Assembly: GCA_046731855.1 (NCBI GenBank)
Contig: JBKPLX010000216.1
Coordinates: 1 to 52,885 of the forward strand
Length of the DNA: 52,885 nucleotides
Origin: Udaeobacter sp046731855
GTDB taxonomy: Bacteria > Verrucomicrobiota > Verrucomicrobiia > Chthoniobacterales > UBA10450
Direction of reading: 5' to 3'
Part shown: in pieces, positions 1 to 7,921 of the stretch
Layout of the letters: each line of letters starts with the position of its first letter
Numbering within the stretch: the stretch's first letter is position 1
Program-made: the position numbers and the translations under genes
Notes under the pieces: model-generated
The model's input: only the letters and a program-made list of their open reading frames with translations
Database searches by the model: none
What the model was told of the DNA's origin: nothing

Positions 1-933
1 GGCGAAACCATTCGAGAGCGTATAAGCGGCTTGCTGCACTGGTGTCGAACCAGCTTCTCCAATGTGGTAGCCGCTGATTGAAATCGGATACCAACGCGGC
101 ATCTCCTGCGTGGTGAACTCAACCATGTCAGTAAGAAAACGCAGCGACGCTTCGATCGGGAAAATCGTTTCGTTTTGTGCCTGGACTTCCTTAAAGATGT
201 CCGCCTGAATTGTGCCGCGCAGCTTCGGAACAACTTTCGGGCCGAACCTCTGCTTCGCCGCCGCGATATACATGGCCATGATGATCGGCGCCGGGCCGCT
301 GATGGTCATCGACGCGGAAAAATTCGGCGAGCCGAGATCGAAACCATCGTAAAGCCGGACCATGTCTTCGACCGTGTCTATGGCGACGCCGCCCTCGCCG
401 ATTTTTCCGAAGACGCCATCCGCGTCACTGTCGATGCCATAAAGTGTAGGCCCATCGAATGCGGTGCTAAGCCGATGCGTGCGCTGATGCTGGGTCAAAT
501 AATGAAAACGCTCGTTCGTATCCTCGGCGAGCATCAAGCCGGAGAACAAACGCGTCGGCTCTTCGGCTTGAGGCAATGGCGGCCGCGCTGGTCGTTGCGG
601 AGATTTGCCGTTTTTTTCGAAGCTTTCGACTTCGCGAATCGGTTCCAAATACATCTCACGGTAGGCGCCGTTGAGAAATGGAAATTCACCCGGTAATCCT
701 TCATCGAAAAAATAGCGCGCGATTTCGCCAGGCTCATCGATCTCGGGTAGCGCCAGCCGCGGCAACGGCAGCCCGGTTGGCGTCCGCGAGACGGGAATTT
801 TCGCTTTGGTATCGTTCCAGCGCCCCAGCAGTTCGCGTCCGAATTTTTGATCGGTGCGCGCACGCTTCACCTGATCGAGAACGAACTTGTTGTACTTCTC
901 AATCGACTCAACAACTTGTCCAAGCTTGCTCAT
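1..933 (-). CDS. Acyl-CoA mutase catalytic subunit (methylmalonyl/isobutyryl-CoA mutase large-subunit type), partial
   Basis: The reading frame starts at the ATG at 933 and runs open through the left edge, giving the first 311 residues. It encodes the substrate-binding TIM-barrel half of a B12-dependent acyl-CoA mutase, which interconverts branched and linear acyl-CoAs by a radical mechanism. Recognisable mutase stretches are FHYLTQHQRTHRLSTAFDGP, the segment TLYGIDSD and SMTISGPAPIIMAMY. In fused IcmF enzymes the order is B12 domain, GTPase, mutase. Here the first two domains lie in the gene just upstream (1045-2196), so the pair looks like a split IcmF. I cannot tell methylmalonyl- from isobutyryl-CoA specificity because the active-site C-terminal part is outside the window. 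Confidence 0.9.
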   Translation of the reverse strand, partial: MSKLGQVVESIEKYNKFVLDQVKRARTDQKFGRELLGRWNDTKAKIPVSRTPTGLPLPRLALPEIDEPGEIARYFFDEGLPGEFPFLNGAYREMYLEPIREVESFEKNGKSPQRPARPPLPQAEEPTRLFSGLMLAEDTNERFHYLTQHQRTHRLSTAFDGPTLYGIDSDADGVFGKIGEGGVAIDTVEDMVRLYDGFDLGSPNFSASMTISGPAPIIMAMYIAAAKQRFGPKVVPKLRGTIQADIFKEVQAQNETIFPIEASLRFLTDMVEFTTQEMPRWYPISISGYHIGEAGSTPVQQAAYTLSNGFA

Positions 934-952
934 GACTCCAATTTTACATTCC

Positions 953-1037
953 TGTCATTCCGAGCGAAGTCGAGGAATCTCTGGCAATATGCGTCTGCCG
1001 CCGGGTCATGGATGTTTCGACTTCGCTCGACATGACA
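953..1037. repeat. MITE-like dispersed repeat, copy 1
   Basis: An 85 bp element begins TGTCATTCCGAGCGAAGTC and ends with the near-inverse CTTCGCTCGACATGACA. Related copies lie at 31110-31252 and 36370-36464, and a half copy at 8632-8654. This copy fills most of the gap between the two mutase genes. The ends are imperfect terminal inverted repeats of about 18 bp, and there is no coding capacity. Confidence 0.75.
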
Positions 1038-1044
1038 AATGTGG

Positions 1045-2196
1045 TTATCGGCGGCCAGAAATTAGCTCGAATAATTCATCCACGCCAGGATCACGATGGC
1101 GTTTTGCAACGGTATCGATCAGCTGCTGATTACGGCGGTTTTGCTCCAGGCGTTGTTCGATTTCCGTATGCGCAGTACGGGCGCGCTGAAGATCGCTCTT
1201 GTTCACCACTACGATATCGGCAAGGTCGAGCATCACGATTTTTTGCAGTTGCAACCGGCTGCCGTAATCAGGGTTCATTACCAGCACGGTCTGATTGACG
1301 ATGCCATTTTTTTGAAATGGCATCGCCTCCTGGCCGGTGCCTACTGTTTCAATGATCACGTAATCGAACCCCGACCGGGCGAGTAGCGTCAGACAATCGT
1401 GCGTGGCGGGCGAAAGACCGCCCGCCTGGCCGCGCGTCGCCATACTCCGCATGAACACACGATCATTTTGCGAGTTGATCATTGTTGCTCGATCTCCAAG
1501 TAATGCTCCTTCGCCAATCACGCTTGGATCGTGCGACAAAATCGCGATCTTTCCTTTCGGGTTCTTATTCAGAAAACGCAGCACGAGCTCATCGATCAGC
1601 GTCGTTTTGCCAGCGCCACCTGGTCCGGTAAAGCCGATGACGTTGGTATTGCGGATTGCCAATTGCGGATTGCGGATTTTTGATTGGGCGTTGCGCGTTG
1701 GGCGTTTTCGTCTCGCTGCGTAAGCGTCCTCAATTTCCGTCAGCTTGTGGGCTAGTTCCTGGTCAGGCGATTTGGAGCGCAACCTTTTCCCACGCGGCCT
1801 TCCGTAGTGCTGGCGGACATAATCGGTCATTTCTGTGAGTGAAGTTCCGGCAAAGAAAATGTTGTCCACGCCTTTGTGCTTCATTGCCGCAGCGTCTTCA
1901 TGCGTGATCGTTCCGCCACCACCGCCAAAGACTTTGATATCGTTCGCTCCGCCTTTTCGCAAAAGGCCAACAACCTCGGCAAAGAACTCGATATGGCCGC
2001 CGTTATAGCTCGAGATGCCGATGGCCCGCACGTCTTCCTGGATTGCGGCGCGTACGATGTCGCCTACTGAGCGATGATAACCAAGGTAAATGACTTCGAT
2101 CCCGTGTCGGATGAATTCCAGATTGATGGTGTTGATCGCGCTGTCATGCCCGTCGCAAATCGGGACCGCTGTTAGAATTCGAATCGGTGAAGCCAT
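1045..2196 (-). CDS. B12-binding domain fused to MeaB/ArgK-type chaperone GTPase (IcmF N-terminal half)
   Basis: This 383-residue protein has two domains. Residues 1-135 form a cobalamin-binding Rossmann domain with DGHDSA at 15-20, the IcmF form of the DxHxxG motif, plus SSYNGGH and GGGGG further on. Residues 185-383 form a G3E-family GTPase with Walker A GPGGAGKT near 191-198 and the NKSD guanine-specificity motif. The GTPase loads and protects the B12 cofactor of the mutase encoded downstream at 1-933. The linker at residues 166-184 (RNAQSKIRNPQLAIRN) is encoded by a simple DNA repeat (1645-1710). The ATG at 2196 agrees with the family N-terminus. Confidence 0.92.
   Translation of the reverse strand: MASPIRILTAVPICDGHDSAINTINLEFIRHGIEVIYLGYHRSVGDIVRAAIQEDVRAIGISSYNGGHIEFFAEVVGLLRKGGANDIKVFGGGGGTITHEDAAAMKHKGVDNIFFAGTSLTEMTDYVRQHYGRPRGKRLRSKSPDQELAHKLTEIEDAYAARRKRPTRNAQSKIRNPQLAIRNTNVIGFTGPGGAGKTTLIDELVLRFLNKNPKGKIAILSHDPSVIGEGALLGDRATMINSQNDRVFMRSMATRGQAGGLSPATHDCLTLLARSGFDYVIIETVGTGQEAMPFQKNGIVNQTVLVMNPDYGSRLQLQKIVMLDLADIVVVNKSDLQRARTAHTEIEQRLEQNRRNQQLIDTVAKRHRDPGVDELFELISGRR
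1645..1710. repeat. Simple repeat (ATTGCGGATTGC type) inside the IcmF-like linker
   Basis: Tandem variants of ATTGCGGATTGC are followed by GGGCGTTGCGCGTTGGGCG. The repeat is translated on the minus strand into the interdomain linker of the B12/GTPase protein. Similar ATTTCGGATTTCGG sequence precedes tatC (26748-26785), and GAGCGTT repeats precede the glycosyltransferase (5445-5471). Confidence 0.7.
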
Positions 2197-2216
2197 CGGA
2201 AAAATCTAGCGTTGAA

Positions 2217-2247
2217 CCGTTAAATCGTTAAATCGTTAAATCGTCAA
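2217..2247. repeat. Tandem GTTAAATC repeat before the SDR gene
   Basis: Roughly four units of the octamer CGTTAAAT are arranged head to tail, and the last unit (CGTCAAAT) runs into the ATG of the SDR gene at 2248. The repeat occupies the place where a ribosome binding site would be expected, and no Shine-Dalgarno sequence is visible there. Related TTACATCG units occur at 17706-17732, and single GTTAAATCG units at about 32210. Confidence 0.7.
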
Positions 2248-3003
2248 ATGCCTGATCCACTCGATTTCAGCGGCAAAGTCGTGCTCGTAACCGGTAGCTC
2301 GCGCGGGATTGGTGCGGAGATGATCAAGACGTTTGGCCAACACGGCGCGCAATGCGTGGTGAATTATGTGGTCGACGCGCAGGGACAAAATAAGACCGAT
2401 GCGACCAATGTAGCCAGCGAACTCAAAGACCCGCTGGTGATTGAATGCGACGTGACGAAACCGGCGCAGGTCGAGGCCATGATGACGCAAATACAAGATC
2501 GGCATGGTGGGCTGGACATTCTCGTAAACAATTCCGGTATCATCAGTGATCGCACGATAAAAAAAATGTCGGTGGAGGATTTTGAGAGCGTGGTGCGCGT
2601 AAATCTCACCGGCACATTCACGCTCACGCAAAAGGCTGCCGCGATTCTGCGAAACGGCGGGCGGATCATTAACGTGTCGTCCGTCAGCGGTCAGCTCGGA
2701 TTATTTGGCCAGGCAAATTATTCTTCGAGCAAAGCAGCGATCATTGCACTCACGAAAGTTTCGGCGCGGGAGTTTGCGCGTCAGAACATCACGGTGAACG
2801 CCATCGCGCCTGGTTTCATCGACGTCGGCATGAGCAAAGGCATGCCTGACGAAGTGACGCAAAATTTCATAAAGCAAATTCCACTCGGCCGCCTCGGTGA
2901 TGTTAGCGAAATTGTAAACGCGGCCCTGTTTCTCGCCTCCCCGATGGCTTCATACATCACCGGACATGTCTTGAACGTAAACGGTGGCTTCTACATGGGC
3001 TGA
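2248..3003 (+). CDS. SDR-family oxidoreductase (3-oxoacyl-ACP reductase FabG-like)
   Basis: This 251-residue protein matches the usual length of classical short-chain dehydrogenases. The cofactor motif TGSSRGIG is at 15-22, NNSG near 94-97, and the catalytic Ser145, Tyr158 and Lys162 fit the S-x12-Y-x3-K spacing. The C-terminus ends GHVLNVNGGFYMG, typical of FabG-like reductases. It reduces a 3-keto or carbonyl substrate with NAD(P)H. It diverges from the mutase pair, so a role in acyl-CoA or fatty acid metabolism is possible but only inferred. The start lies at the end of a tandem repeat. Confidence 0.88.
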   Translation: MPDPLDFSGKVVLVTGSSRGIGAEMIKTFGQHGAQCVVNYVVDAQGQNKTDATNVASELKDPLVIECDVTKPAQVEAMMTQIQDRHGGLDILVNNSGIISDRTIKKMSVEDFESVVRVNLTGTFTLTQKAAAILRNGGRIINVSSVSGQLGLFGQANYSSSKAAIIALTKVSAREFARQNITVNAIAPGFIDVGMSKGMPDEVTQNFIKQIPLGRLGDVSEIVNAALFLASPMASYITGHVLNVNGGFYMG

Positions 3004-3069
3004 TCGCCCTTTCCCAATCGAGACTTCGCGGACGCCAAAGCGTAGTAAGCGGCTGCGACCGGACGGGCA

Positions 3070-3285
3070 CTAGTCCAGCTTTTGCACGAGTAGCCAGACC
3101 AGAGCCGAAAGCATCGCGGCAAAAGTCGACAACACGAAGGTCGCGCGCTTCGTCTGACGTATTTTGAAGGCAGGCTTGGGGATGTCGTCGTGAATATGGC
3201 TTGCCTCGAACAGCTTCATCAGCGCAAACGCGACGATGAAACCAACCGCGGCCCATTTCAGGCATCCCAGAAACATGTCAAGCAT
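3070..3285 (-). CDS. Small membrane protein, unknown
   Basis: This 71-residue product is not recognised. It has two hydrophobic segments, at about residues 4-23 and 51-68, separated by a charged stretch (KPAFKIRQTKRAT), so it probably forms a helical hairpin in the inner membrane. It stands alone between two plus-strand genes. Length, start and composition are plausible for a real gene, but no family signature is visible. Confidence 0.5.
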   Translation of the reverse strand: MLDMFLGCLKWAAVGFIVAFALMKLFEASHIHDDIPKPAFKIRQTKRATFVLSTFAAMLSALVWLLVQKLD

Positions 3286-3489
3286 CCCGGCCGATTGTAG
3301 CGCAGGCTCCAGCCGCGCTCAACTAGCGAAAGCTTTCGTAGTCAAGCCCTGGCCTCGGCCGAGGCATCGCTATTCCCTGGCGCTGTGGACTGCAAAGACG
3401 CAGCGGTTTTGCTGCCTTTGCGCGCCGAAAATCGGCTGCTCTTGGAAATGCGTTGACTGTAGTCCCGCGGCTTGGTTACGCTGGCGCCC

Positions 3490-4098
3490 ATGACTAAAAG
3501 ATTCTTTACTCTCTTCCTCGCAATCGGACTTGCCAGTGTTTGCGCCGTGCAAGCTCAATCGCCGACCCCGGGCGAGTCGCCGGCAAAACATCGCGGACGT
3601 AAGAAAGCTGAAACGACGGCATCAACCACCGAAACCGCTGCGTCGCCTACGCCTGGAGAGTCGCCTGCTGGTGCACCGAAAACCAAGCGCGGTCGCAAAA
3701 AAACGGAGCCTGGCGCGGCAGCGAGTCCGGCTGCAGCGCCTGTGACGTCGCCTGCAGCCGCGCCCAAAGCAAAGGGCGGTCGTAAAAAGACGGAGACGGC
3801 AGCGAGTGCATCACCATCGCCTGCGAAATTCTCCCTTGGCGATTTGTTCAAGCCGAAAAGCTCTGGGGCAGCCAGTCCAGCGGCCGTGAGTGGTGCCGCT
3901 GCGAAGAAAACGAGCGCTGCGGCAGCAACTAGCCCACCTGCACCCGGCGGTGGCCACGGTCTGGTGTGGGTTAACTCAGACTCGCATGTGTACCACAGGG
4001 AAGGATCGCGTTTTTACGGCACGACCAAGAAGGGCAAATACATGACAGAAGCCGAGGCGGTCAAAGAGGGAAACAGGGCAGCAGGCAAGGGCGAATAA
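3490..4098 (+). CDS. Secreted Ala/Pro/Lys-rich protein with GRKK repeats
   Basis: This is a 202-residue protein counted from the ATG at 3490; an in-frame TTG 18 bases upstream is less likely. An N-terminal signal peptide (MTKRFFTLFLAIGLASVCAVQAQS) is followed by about 130 residues of low complexity in which GRKKxE recurs three times between SPTPGESP and AAPxP stretches. The C-terminal 45 residues (GLVWVNSDSHVYHREGSRFY and onward) look folded and resemble a small domain found at the end of other exported bacterial proteins of unknown role. The basic repeats could bind an anionic envelope polymer; this is inference. Confidence 0.7.
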   Translation: MTKRFFTLFLAIGLASVCAVQAQSPTPGESPAKHRGRKKAETTASTTETAASPTPGESPAGAPKTKRGRKKTEPGAAASPAAAPVTSPAAAPKAKGGRKKTETAASASPSPAKFSLGDLFKPKSSGAASPAAVSGAAAKKTSAAAATSPPAPGGGHGLVWVNSDSHVYHREGSRFYGTTKKGKYMTEAEAVKEGNRAAGKGE

Positions 4099-4132
4099 AG
4101 CAGAGAGAGAAGTCTACCAGTTCCTGTAGTGA

Positions 4133-4192
4133 CAGCCGTGCCGGCTGCCGGATTGTGCGTTGACGCAGGCGACACGGCTGCCAGCACAGCCG
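4133..4192. repeat. Pair of CAGCCG hairpins downstream of 3490-4098
   Basis: Two GC-rich hairpins lie close together: CAGCCG-TGC-CGGCTG at 4133-4147 and CGGCTG-CCAGCA-CAGCCG at 4175-4192. They sit between convergent genes. There is no T-tract, so a REP-like repeat fits better than a classical terminator. Confidence 0.5.
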
Positions 4193-4228
4193 GTTTGCTC
4201 TAGCTCACCGACTGGACCTTTCGTTCCG

Positions 4229-4597
4229 TCATCGCTCAGTCAGGCTTTGCAGGGCGTCAGCTAATGTTTCGAAGGTAGTGATTTGGATTTCGGGACCGTA
4301 ATGGAATTGTGACAAAATATTAAGACCAATATCTTTGTGGGGGTCGGGCATCACTCGCGTAACGGAGGAGACACCTTTTTCAGCAACCGTGTCCATGATC
4401 TTGGCCACGTGAGGCGCGGCTGCTGAATCCATTGATTCCAACCATCGGAAATCAGCAAAAACGCGGAAGCCAGGCGCAACGTCGTGCAGGAGCTCGCGAA
4501 CGCGTTGTGCAACCAGCTTCGCCTGTTCCGCCGTGACATGTTGCCGTGCACTGATTACGAGGAGACGTTTCGACCGATCGATCTCAACTGAATACAT
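4229..4597 (-). CDS. STAS/SpoIIAA-like domain protein
   Basis: This 122-residue protein starts at the internal ATG at 4597 (MYSVEIDRSKRLL). Upstream in-frame sequence back to 4711 looks unlike protein. The pattern of a beta strand with R..LLVI, an amphipathic helix after TAEQAKLVAQRVRELL, then FRVFADFRWLESMD and PHVAKIMDTVAEKG resembles the STAS-like fold used in anti-sigma-antagonist-type and small regulatory proteins. I see no clear phosphorylatable DSS motif; SMDSAAA is in the corresponding position. It is a single gene with no operon partner, and its function is unknown. Confidence 0.55.
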   Translation of the reverse strand: MYSVEIDRSKRLLVISARQHVTAEQAKLVAQRVRELLHDVAPGFRVFADFRWLESMDSAAAPHVAKIMDTVAEKGVSSVTRVMPDPHKDIGLNILSQFHYGPEIQITTFETLADALQSLTER

Positions 4598-4757
4598 ACT
4601 TTGTGATCGCGCGGTGTGGTCAATGCCGCAAGTGTCTCTGATCGGTAGATTCCTGCTTCGTCCGTGCAGAATGTGGCGGCGGTAGAACGACCATGTAGCA
4701 ACCAGTTGCACGGCAGGCTTGGGTTGTCGCTAACACGTTTTGCTTCTTTATTCTCTC

Positions 4758-4973
4758 ATGACGGCGACAGATATCACCGTTTGGATCATCTCTGCGTTTC
4801 TTGCCCTCGGTATCGGCTGGAGCAAGTATGCAAAATGGAAAACCCGCAACAAACTGGTGCGCGACCTGGCAGCCATGGATCCGGAACGCCGTGAAAAAGT
4901 TCTCAGCCGTATGAATCCGGAACTCGCCATGGAGGCCCGCCAGGAATTAATGCGTCGATTTCACATAAGCTGA
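4758..4973 (+). CDS. Small membrane-anchored protein, unknown
   Basis: This 71-residue product starts at the ATG at 4758. One N-terminal transmembrane helix (ITVWIISAFLALGIGW, about residues 6-21) is followed by a highly charged cytoplasmic tail rich in Arg, Lys and Glu (DPERREKVLSRMNPELAMEA). No family is recognised. The arrangement resembles small single-pass adaptor or stress proteins, but there is no evidence for a particular role. Confidence 0.55.
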   Translation: MTATDITVWIISAFLALGIGWSKYAKWKTRNKLVRDLAAMDPERREKVLSRMNPELAMEARQELMRRFHIS

Positions 4974-5028
4974 CTCGCCGTCCATTCTGTTTTCGAATTC
5001 GTATCTCTAACATCTCCCGAATTCTCCG

Positions 5029-5427
5029 ATGTCGTCCGCACGTTTCGAAATGATCATTACGGTGCTGCCAGGCGATATCGACGAGCAAAATCACGTAAAC
5101 AACACCGTTTACTTGCGATGGGTCCAGGATGTTGCCACCGCGCACTGGCGCGCTGTTGCCAACCCGAAAGCGCAGGAAACCATTGGTTGGGTGGTCTTGC
5201 GACACGAGATCGACTACAAAGCGCCTGCAACGGTGGGCGACGAAGTGGTGTTGCGCACGTGGGTCGGCAAAGCCACTCGCCTAACATTTGAGCGATTCAC
5301 AGAGATCCTCCGCGATCGCGACGGCCGGCTCTTGTCCGAGGCCCGGACTCTCTGGTGCCCGATAGATGCGCAAACCGGCCGGCCGGTCCGGGTGTCAGCT
5401 GAGGTGCGCGCGCAGTTCTCGATTTGA
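5029..5427 (+). CDS. Acyl-CoA thioesterase, 4HBT/hotdog family
   Basis: This 132-residue single hotdog domain carries the catalytic region DIDEQNHVNNTVYLRWVQD, where the first Asp and the HVNN segment match the 4-hydroxybenzoyl-CoA thioesterase family. The later part (VVLRHEIDYKAPATVGDEV, then VLRTWVGKATRLTFERF) gives the usual strands. It hydrolyses an acyl-CoA thioester; the acyl chain cannot be told from sequence. It lies 32 bases before the glycosyltransferase start, separated only by a slippage-type repeat, so co-transcription is possible. Confidence 0.88.
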   Translation: MSSARFEMIITVLPGDIDEQNHVNNTVYLRWVQDVATAHWRAVANPKAQETIGWVVLRHEIDYKAPATVGDEVVLRTWVGKATRLTFERFTEILRDRDGRLLSEARTLWCPIDAQTGRPVRVSAEVRAQFSI

Positions 5428-5444
5428 GTTGGTTGGAGTTGATC

Positions 5445-5471
5445 ATTGAGCGTTGAGCGTTGAGCGTTGGG
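5445..5471. repeat. Tandem GAGCGTT repeat at the glycosyltransferase start
   Basis: Three to four units of GAGCGTT run head to tail between the thioesterase stop and the glycosyltransferase. The TTG at 5460, the best in-frame upstream start for that gene, lies inside the repeat. Related GGGCGTT units occur in the IcmF linker repeat at 1681-1710. Confidence 0.65.
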
Positions 5472-6650
5472 CCCTTGGAAGTTCCATCTCCTGATTTACG
5501 CCCAGTCATCGCTTGTTATTGCGCGACATTTCTGAAGCCAGAGATGTTGCATATCTATCGGCAGATCACGGCTCTGGAACGATGCAGTCCCGTGGTGATT
5601 GCGCAGAAGCGCGAACAAGCCCAGCGCTATCCGTTTGAGCGAATTTACATGGCTCCCAAGCCGGCGACTCATTTCTTGCGACGGTTTTGGTTCAGACAAT
5701 TGCGTGACGCCCCATGGCAGATTTCGGACAGAGAACTGCGCGTGTTACAGGGCATTTTAAACAAAACCAATAGTCGTCTGTTGCACATTTACTTTGGCCA
5801 GATCGCCGTTCATCTCCTGCCGTTGATTCGCTCGTGGAAGAAACCGACGATTGTTTCTTTTCACGGCGCTGATGTCACCGTTGATATGAACAAGCCGGCT
5901 TATCGAGACGCCACGCGGCAAATGCTCGATGAAGTCAACCTAGTCCTTGTTCGTTCCGAATCGCTGCGGCGGGCAGTCATTCATCTCGGCTGTGACGAAA
6001 GAAAAATCGAGATCCAGCGAACCGGGATCCCGCTGGACGAGTTTCCTTTTCGTGAACGAAACTTCGTCGCTGCGGCGAAAGAATGGCGGTTGGTCCAGGC
6101 TGGTCGCTTGATCGAAAAGAAAGGTCTGCCGGTTACGCTGCACGCTTTTGCACTTTTCCTACGTCAACATCCAAATGCCAACCTAACGATTGCTGGAGAA
6201 GGACCGTTGCTCGGCCAACTTCAGAATTTGGCGCGTGAACTAAATATCGACGCTCGCGTTTCATTCACAGGTTTCATTTCGCAGGAGCAGCTCCGCGAAA
6301 TCTATTATGGGTCGCATATTTTTTTGCATCCGAGCCAGAGGGGCCAAGACGGAAATCAGGAAGGCATTCCAAATTCGATGTTGGAAGCAATGGCCAGCGG
6401 CCTGCCGGTGTTTGCCACCGATCATGGAGGCATTCCCGAAGCAATCCAGAACGGCGTTTCTGGTGTGCTCGTGTCCGAGCGTGATCACGAAAAATTGGCT
6501 GCTGCGCTTCTCGATGCGACACGTGATCCTGGCTTCCTTTCGCGGATCGCGCTCAATGGCGCCGAGAACGTTAAAAAAAATTTCGATCTGCGCGGACAGG
6601 CGCGTCGGCTTGAAGATACGTATCTGAAAACAATGGGTAGAGGTGATTGA
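5460..6650 (+). CDS. Glycosyltransferase family 4 (GT-B fold)
   Basis: This is a 396-residue protein if translation starts at the TTG at 5460; a TTG at 5475 is an alternative and no good ATG exists. The GT4 signatures are the acceptor-side SFHGADVTVD, the strand VQAGRLIEKKG, the nucleotide-sugar segment IAGEGP, and EGIPNSMLEAMASGLPVF, which contains the E-x7-E motif, followed by DHGGIPE. It transfers a sugar from a nucleotide or phosphate donor, probably for an extracellular polysaccharide or glycolipid. There is no other glycan gene beside it. Its stop codon lies inside a REP-like palindrome (6636-6688), and its start in a tandem repeat. Confidence 0.88.
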   Translation: MSVGPLEVPSPDLRPVIACYCATFLKPEMLHIYRQITALERCSPVVIAQKREQAQRYPFERIYMAPKPATHFLRRFWFRQLRDAPWQISDRELRVLQGILNKTNSRLLHIYFGQIAVHLLPLIRSWKKPTIVSFHGADVTVDMNKPAYRDATRQMLDEVNLVLVRSESLRRAVIHLGCDERKIEIQRTGIPLDEFPFRERNFVAAAKEWRLVQAGRLIEKKGLPVTLHAFALFLRQHPNANLTIAGEGPLLGQLQNLARELNIDARVSFTGFISQEQLREIYYGSHIFLHPSQRGQDGNQEGIPNSMLEAMASGLPVFATDHGGIPEAIQNGVSGVLVSERDHEKLAAALLDATRDPGFLSRIALNGAENVKKNFDLRGQARRLEDTYLKTMGRGD

Positions 6651-6688
6651 CCTCAATCGCCCAGGCGATTCAGGTAACCACCCCTACC
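6636..6688. repeat. REP pair (BIME-like) of the 41632-42187 family
   Basis: Two diverged, inverted copies of the unit GGTAGGGGCGATTGACCTCA lie back to back: one reads rightward from 6636 and one leftward from 6688. The same unit brackets the transposase gene at 41644-42168. The glycosyltransferase stop codon at 6648-6650 is part of the first palindrome. Confidence 0.7.
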
Positions 6689-6759
6689 TGCGAACTTGGC
6701 TATTTCTCTGAAAATGATGCGGCTGGACTTATCCGGTCTTGCGAAATAGAGGTGCTACT

Positions 6760-7308
6760 ATGAAATCTTTAGCTTCATTCATTGCGCTGATCTTTTTGTT
6801 AGCGGCCGGCTTCAGCGCGCATTCCCAAACACCGGCGGAAAAACCGTCGTCACCCCTGAAAGCTGTCGCGGTGCTTCATCCCACTACGGGGAGTAAAGTC
6901 AGCGGTACGGTTACTTTCACCGAAGAGGCCGATGGGGTGAAGGTCCGGGCGGAAATCACTGGCCTGCCTCCTGGTAATCATGGATTTCATGTCCATGAGT
7001 TCGGTGACTGCAGTGCAGCCGATGCGAGTTCGGCTGGCGCTCATTTTAATCCGACCCACAAACCGCATGCAGGACCCGACACGCCCGAACGGCATGTAGG
7101 CGATATGGGAAATGTGCAGGCCGACGCTTCCGGAAAGGCGACGCTGGAATATGTGGACCATCAAATCTCGCTCACGAAGGACGAACGATCTGTGATCGGA
7201 CGTTCCGTTGTAGTTCACGCGAAGGCGGACGATCTTAAATCTCAGCCTTCTGGCGACTCCGGCGCGCGGGTCGCATGTGGCGTCATCGGGCGGGCAAAAA
7301 GCCAGTAA
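6760..7308 (+). CDS. sodC: Superoxide dismutase [Cu-Zn], periplasmic
   Basis: This 182-residue protein starts at the ATG at 6760 and has a signal peptide (MKSLASFIALIFLLAAGFSAHSQ). The metal site is clear: HGFHVHEFGDC carries two Cu-ligand histidines and the first disulfide cysteine, GAHFNP and HVGDMGN carry further Cu/Zn ligands, and GARVACGVIG has the second disulfide cysteine. It dismutates superoxide to peroxide and oxygen in the periplasm. The gene stands alone after a REP pair. The family match is strong across the whole length. Confidence 0.95.
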   Translation: MKSLASFIALIFLLAAGFSAHSQTPAEKPSSPLKAVAVLHPTTGSKVSGTVTFTEEADGVKVRAEITGLPPGNHGFHVHEFGDCSAADASSAGAHFNPTHKPHAGPDTPERHVGDMGNVQADASGKATLEYVDHQISLTKDERSVIGRSVVVHAKADDLKSQPSGDSGARVACGVIGRAKSQ

Positions 7309-7435
7309 CGGCAATTGGTGTTGCGACTGTGCGTTCCTGCACTTGATCAATTATGATCACCGAAACTCTTATCTCTTTGCTCGACAGCCCCCTTTTCATT
7401 TGATCAAATTGAAAAAACCACTGCCGTCCACGCCT

Positions 7436-7834
7436 ATGCCACGAATACCCAAAACTGAATTGTCGCCGGACAACGGCTGCGTCATCGACATGAAATGGAA
7501 GATTGGTCCGCTGAGTTATCACGCTTCTGCGGCTGGTAAAGAGCCCGTACCGCTCGTGACGCAATCAACTCGCCTGCCGGAAATCGTGCTTTACGATCAC
7601 GTTGGATTCAAAGGCGCCTACGCCCGCACCAACTTGAGTTTCCATTATGTCGGCGATTTTTGGAACGATCGCATCAGTTGTCTGATCGTGGTCAGCGGCG
7701 TGTGGCGATTTTATCGTGACGACTACTACAAGGGGCCTTACTGGGATCTCGGTCCGGGATACTACGAAAGTTTCTTTGCCGCAAAAGGTCCGGACGACGT
7801 GGTCAGCTCCTTTCAGTGCATCGCGCTGACCTGA
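7436..7834 (+). CDS. Beta/gamma-crystallin-like protein
   Basis: The 132-residue product starts at the ATG at 7436; in-frame sequence further upstream is probably untranslated. The C-terminal 85 residues carry a crystallin-type Greek-key pattern: IVLYDHVGFKGAYARTNLSF, then WNDRISCLIVVSGVWRFYRD and GPYWDLGPGYYESF. Bacterial proteins of this family often bind calcium and may act in the envelope or in stress. No signal peptide is visible. Only about one and a half motifs are recognisable, so calcium binding is uncertain. Confidence 0.68.
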   Translation: MPRIPKTELSPDNGCVIDMKWKIGPLSYHASAAGKEPVPLVTQSTRLPEIVLYDHVGFKGAYARTNLSFHYVGDFWNDRISCLIVVSGVWRFYRDDYYKGPYWDLGPGYYESFFAAKGPDDVVSSFQCIALT

Positions 7835-7846
7835 GTCGCGATCCAG

Positions 7847-7870
7847 ATTAGACGAAATTTTTCGTCTAAT
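7847..7870. terminator. Hairpin between convergent genes
   Basis: A perfect inverted repeat, ATTAGACGAAA and TTTCGTCTAAT, meets at an AT-rich centre. It lies between the end of the crystallin-like gene and the end of the minus-strand oxidase, where a bidirectional terminator is expected. The internal A and T runs can serve as U-tracts in either direction. Confidence 0.6.
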
Positions 7871-7921
7871 TCTCGTTAGGCGACTCGACGCACGCAGACA
7901 TCTTTGCGCGCATGACGCTTT

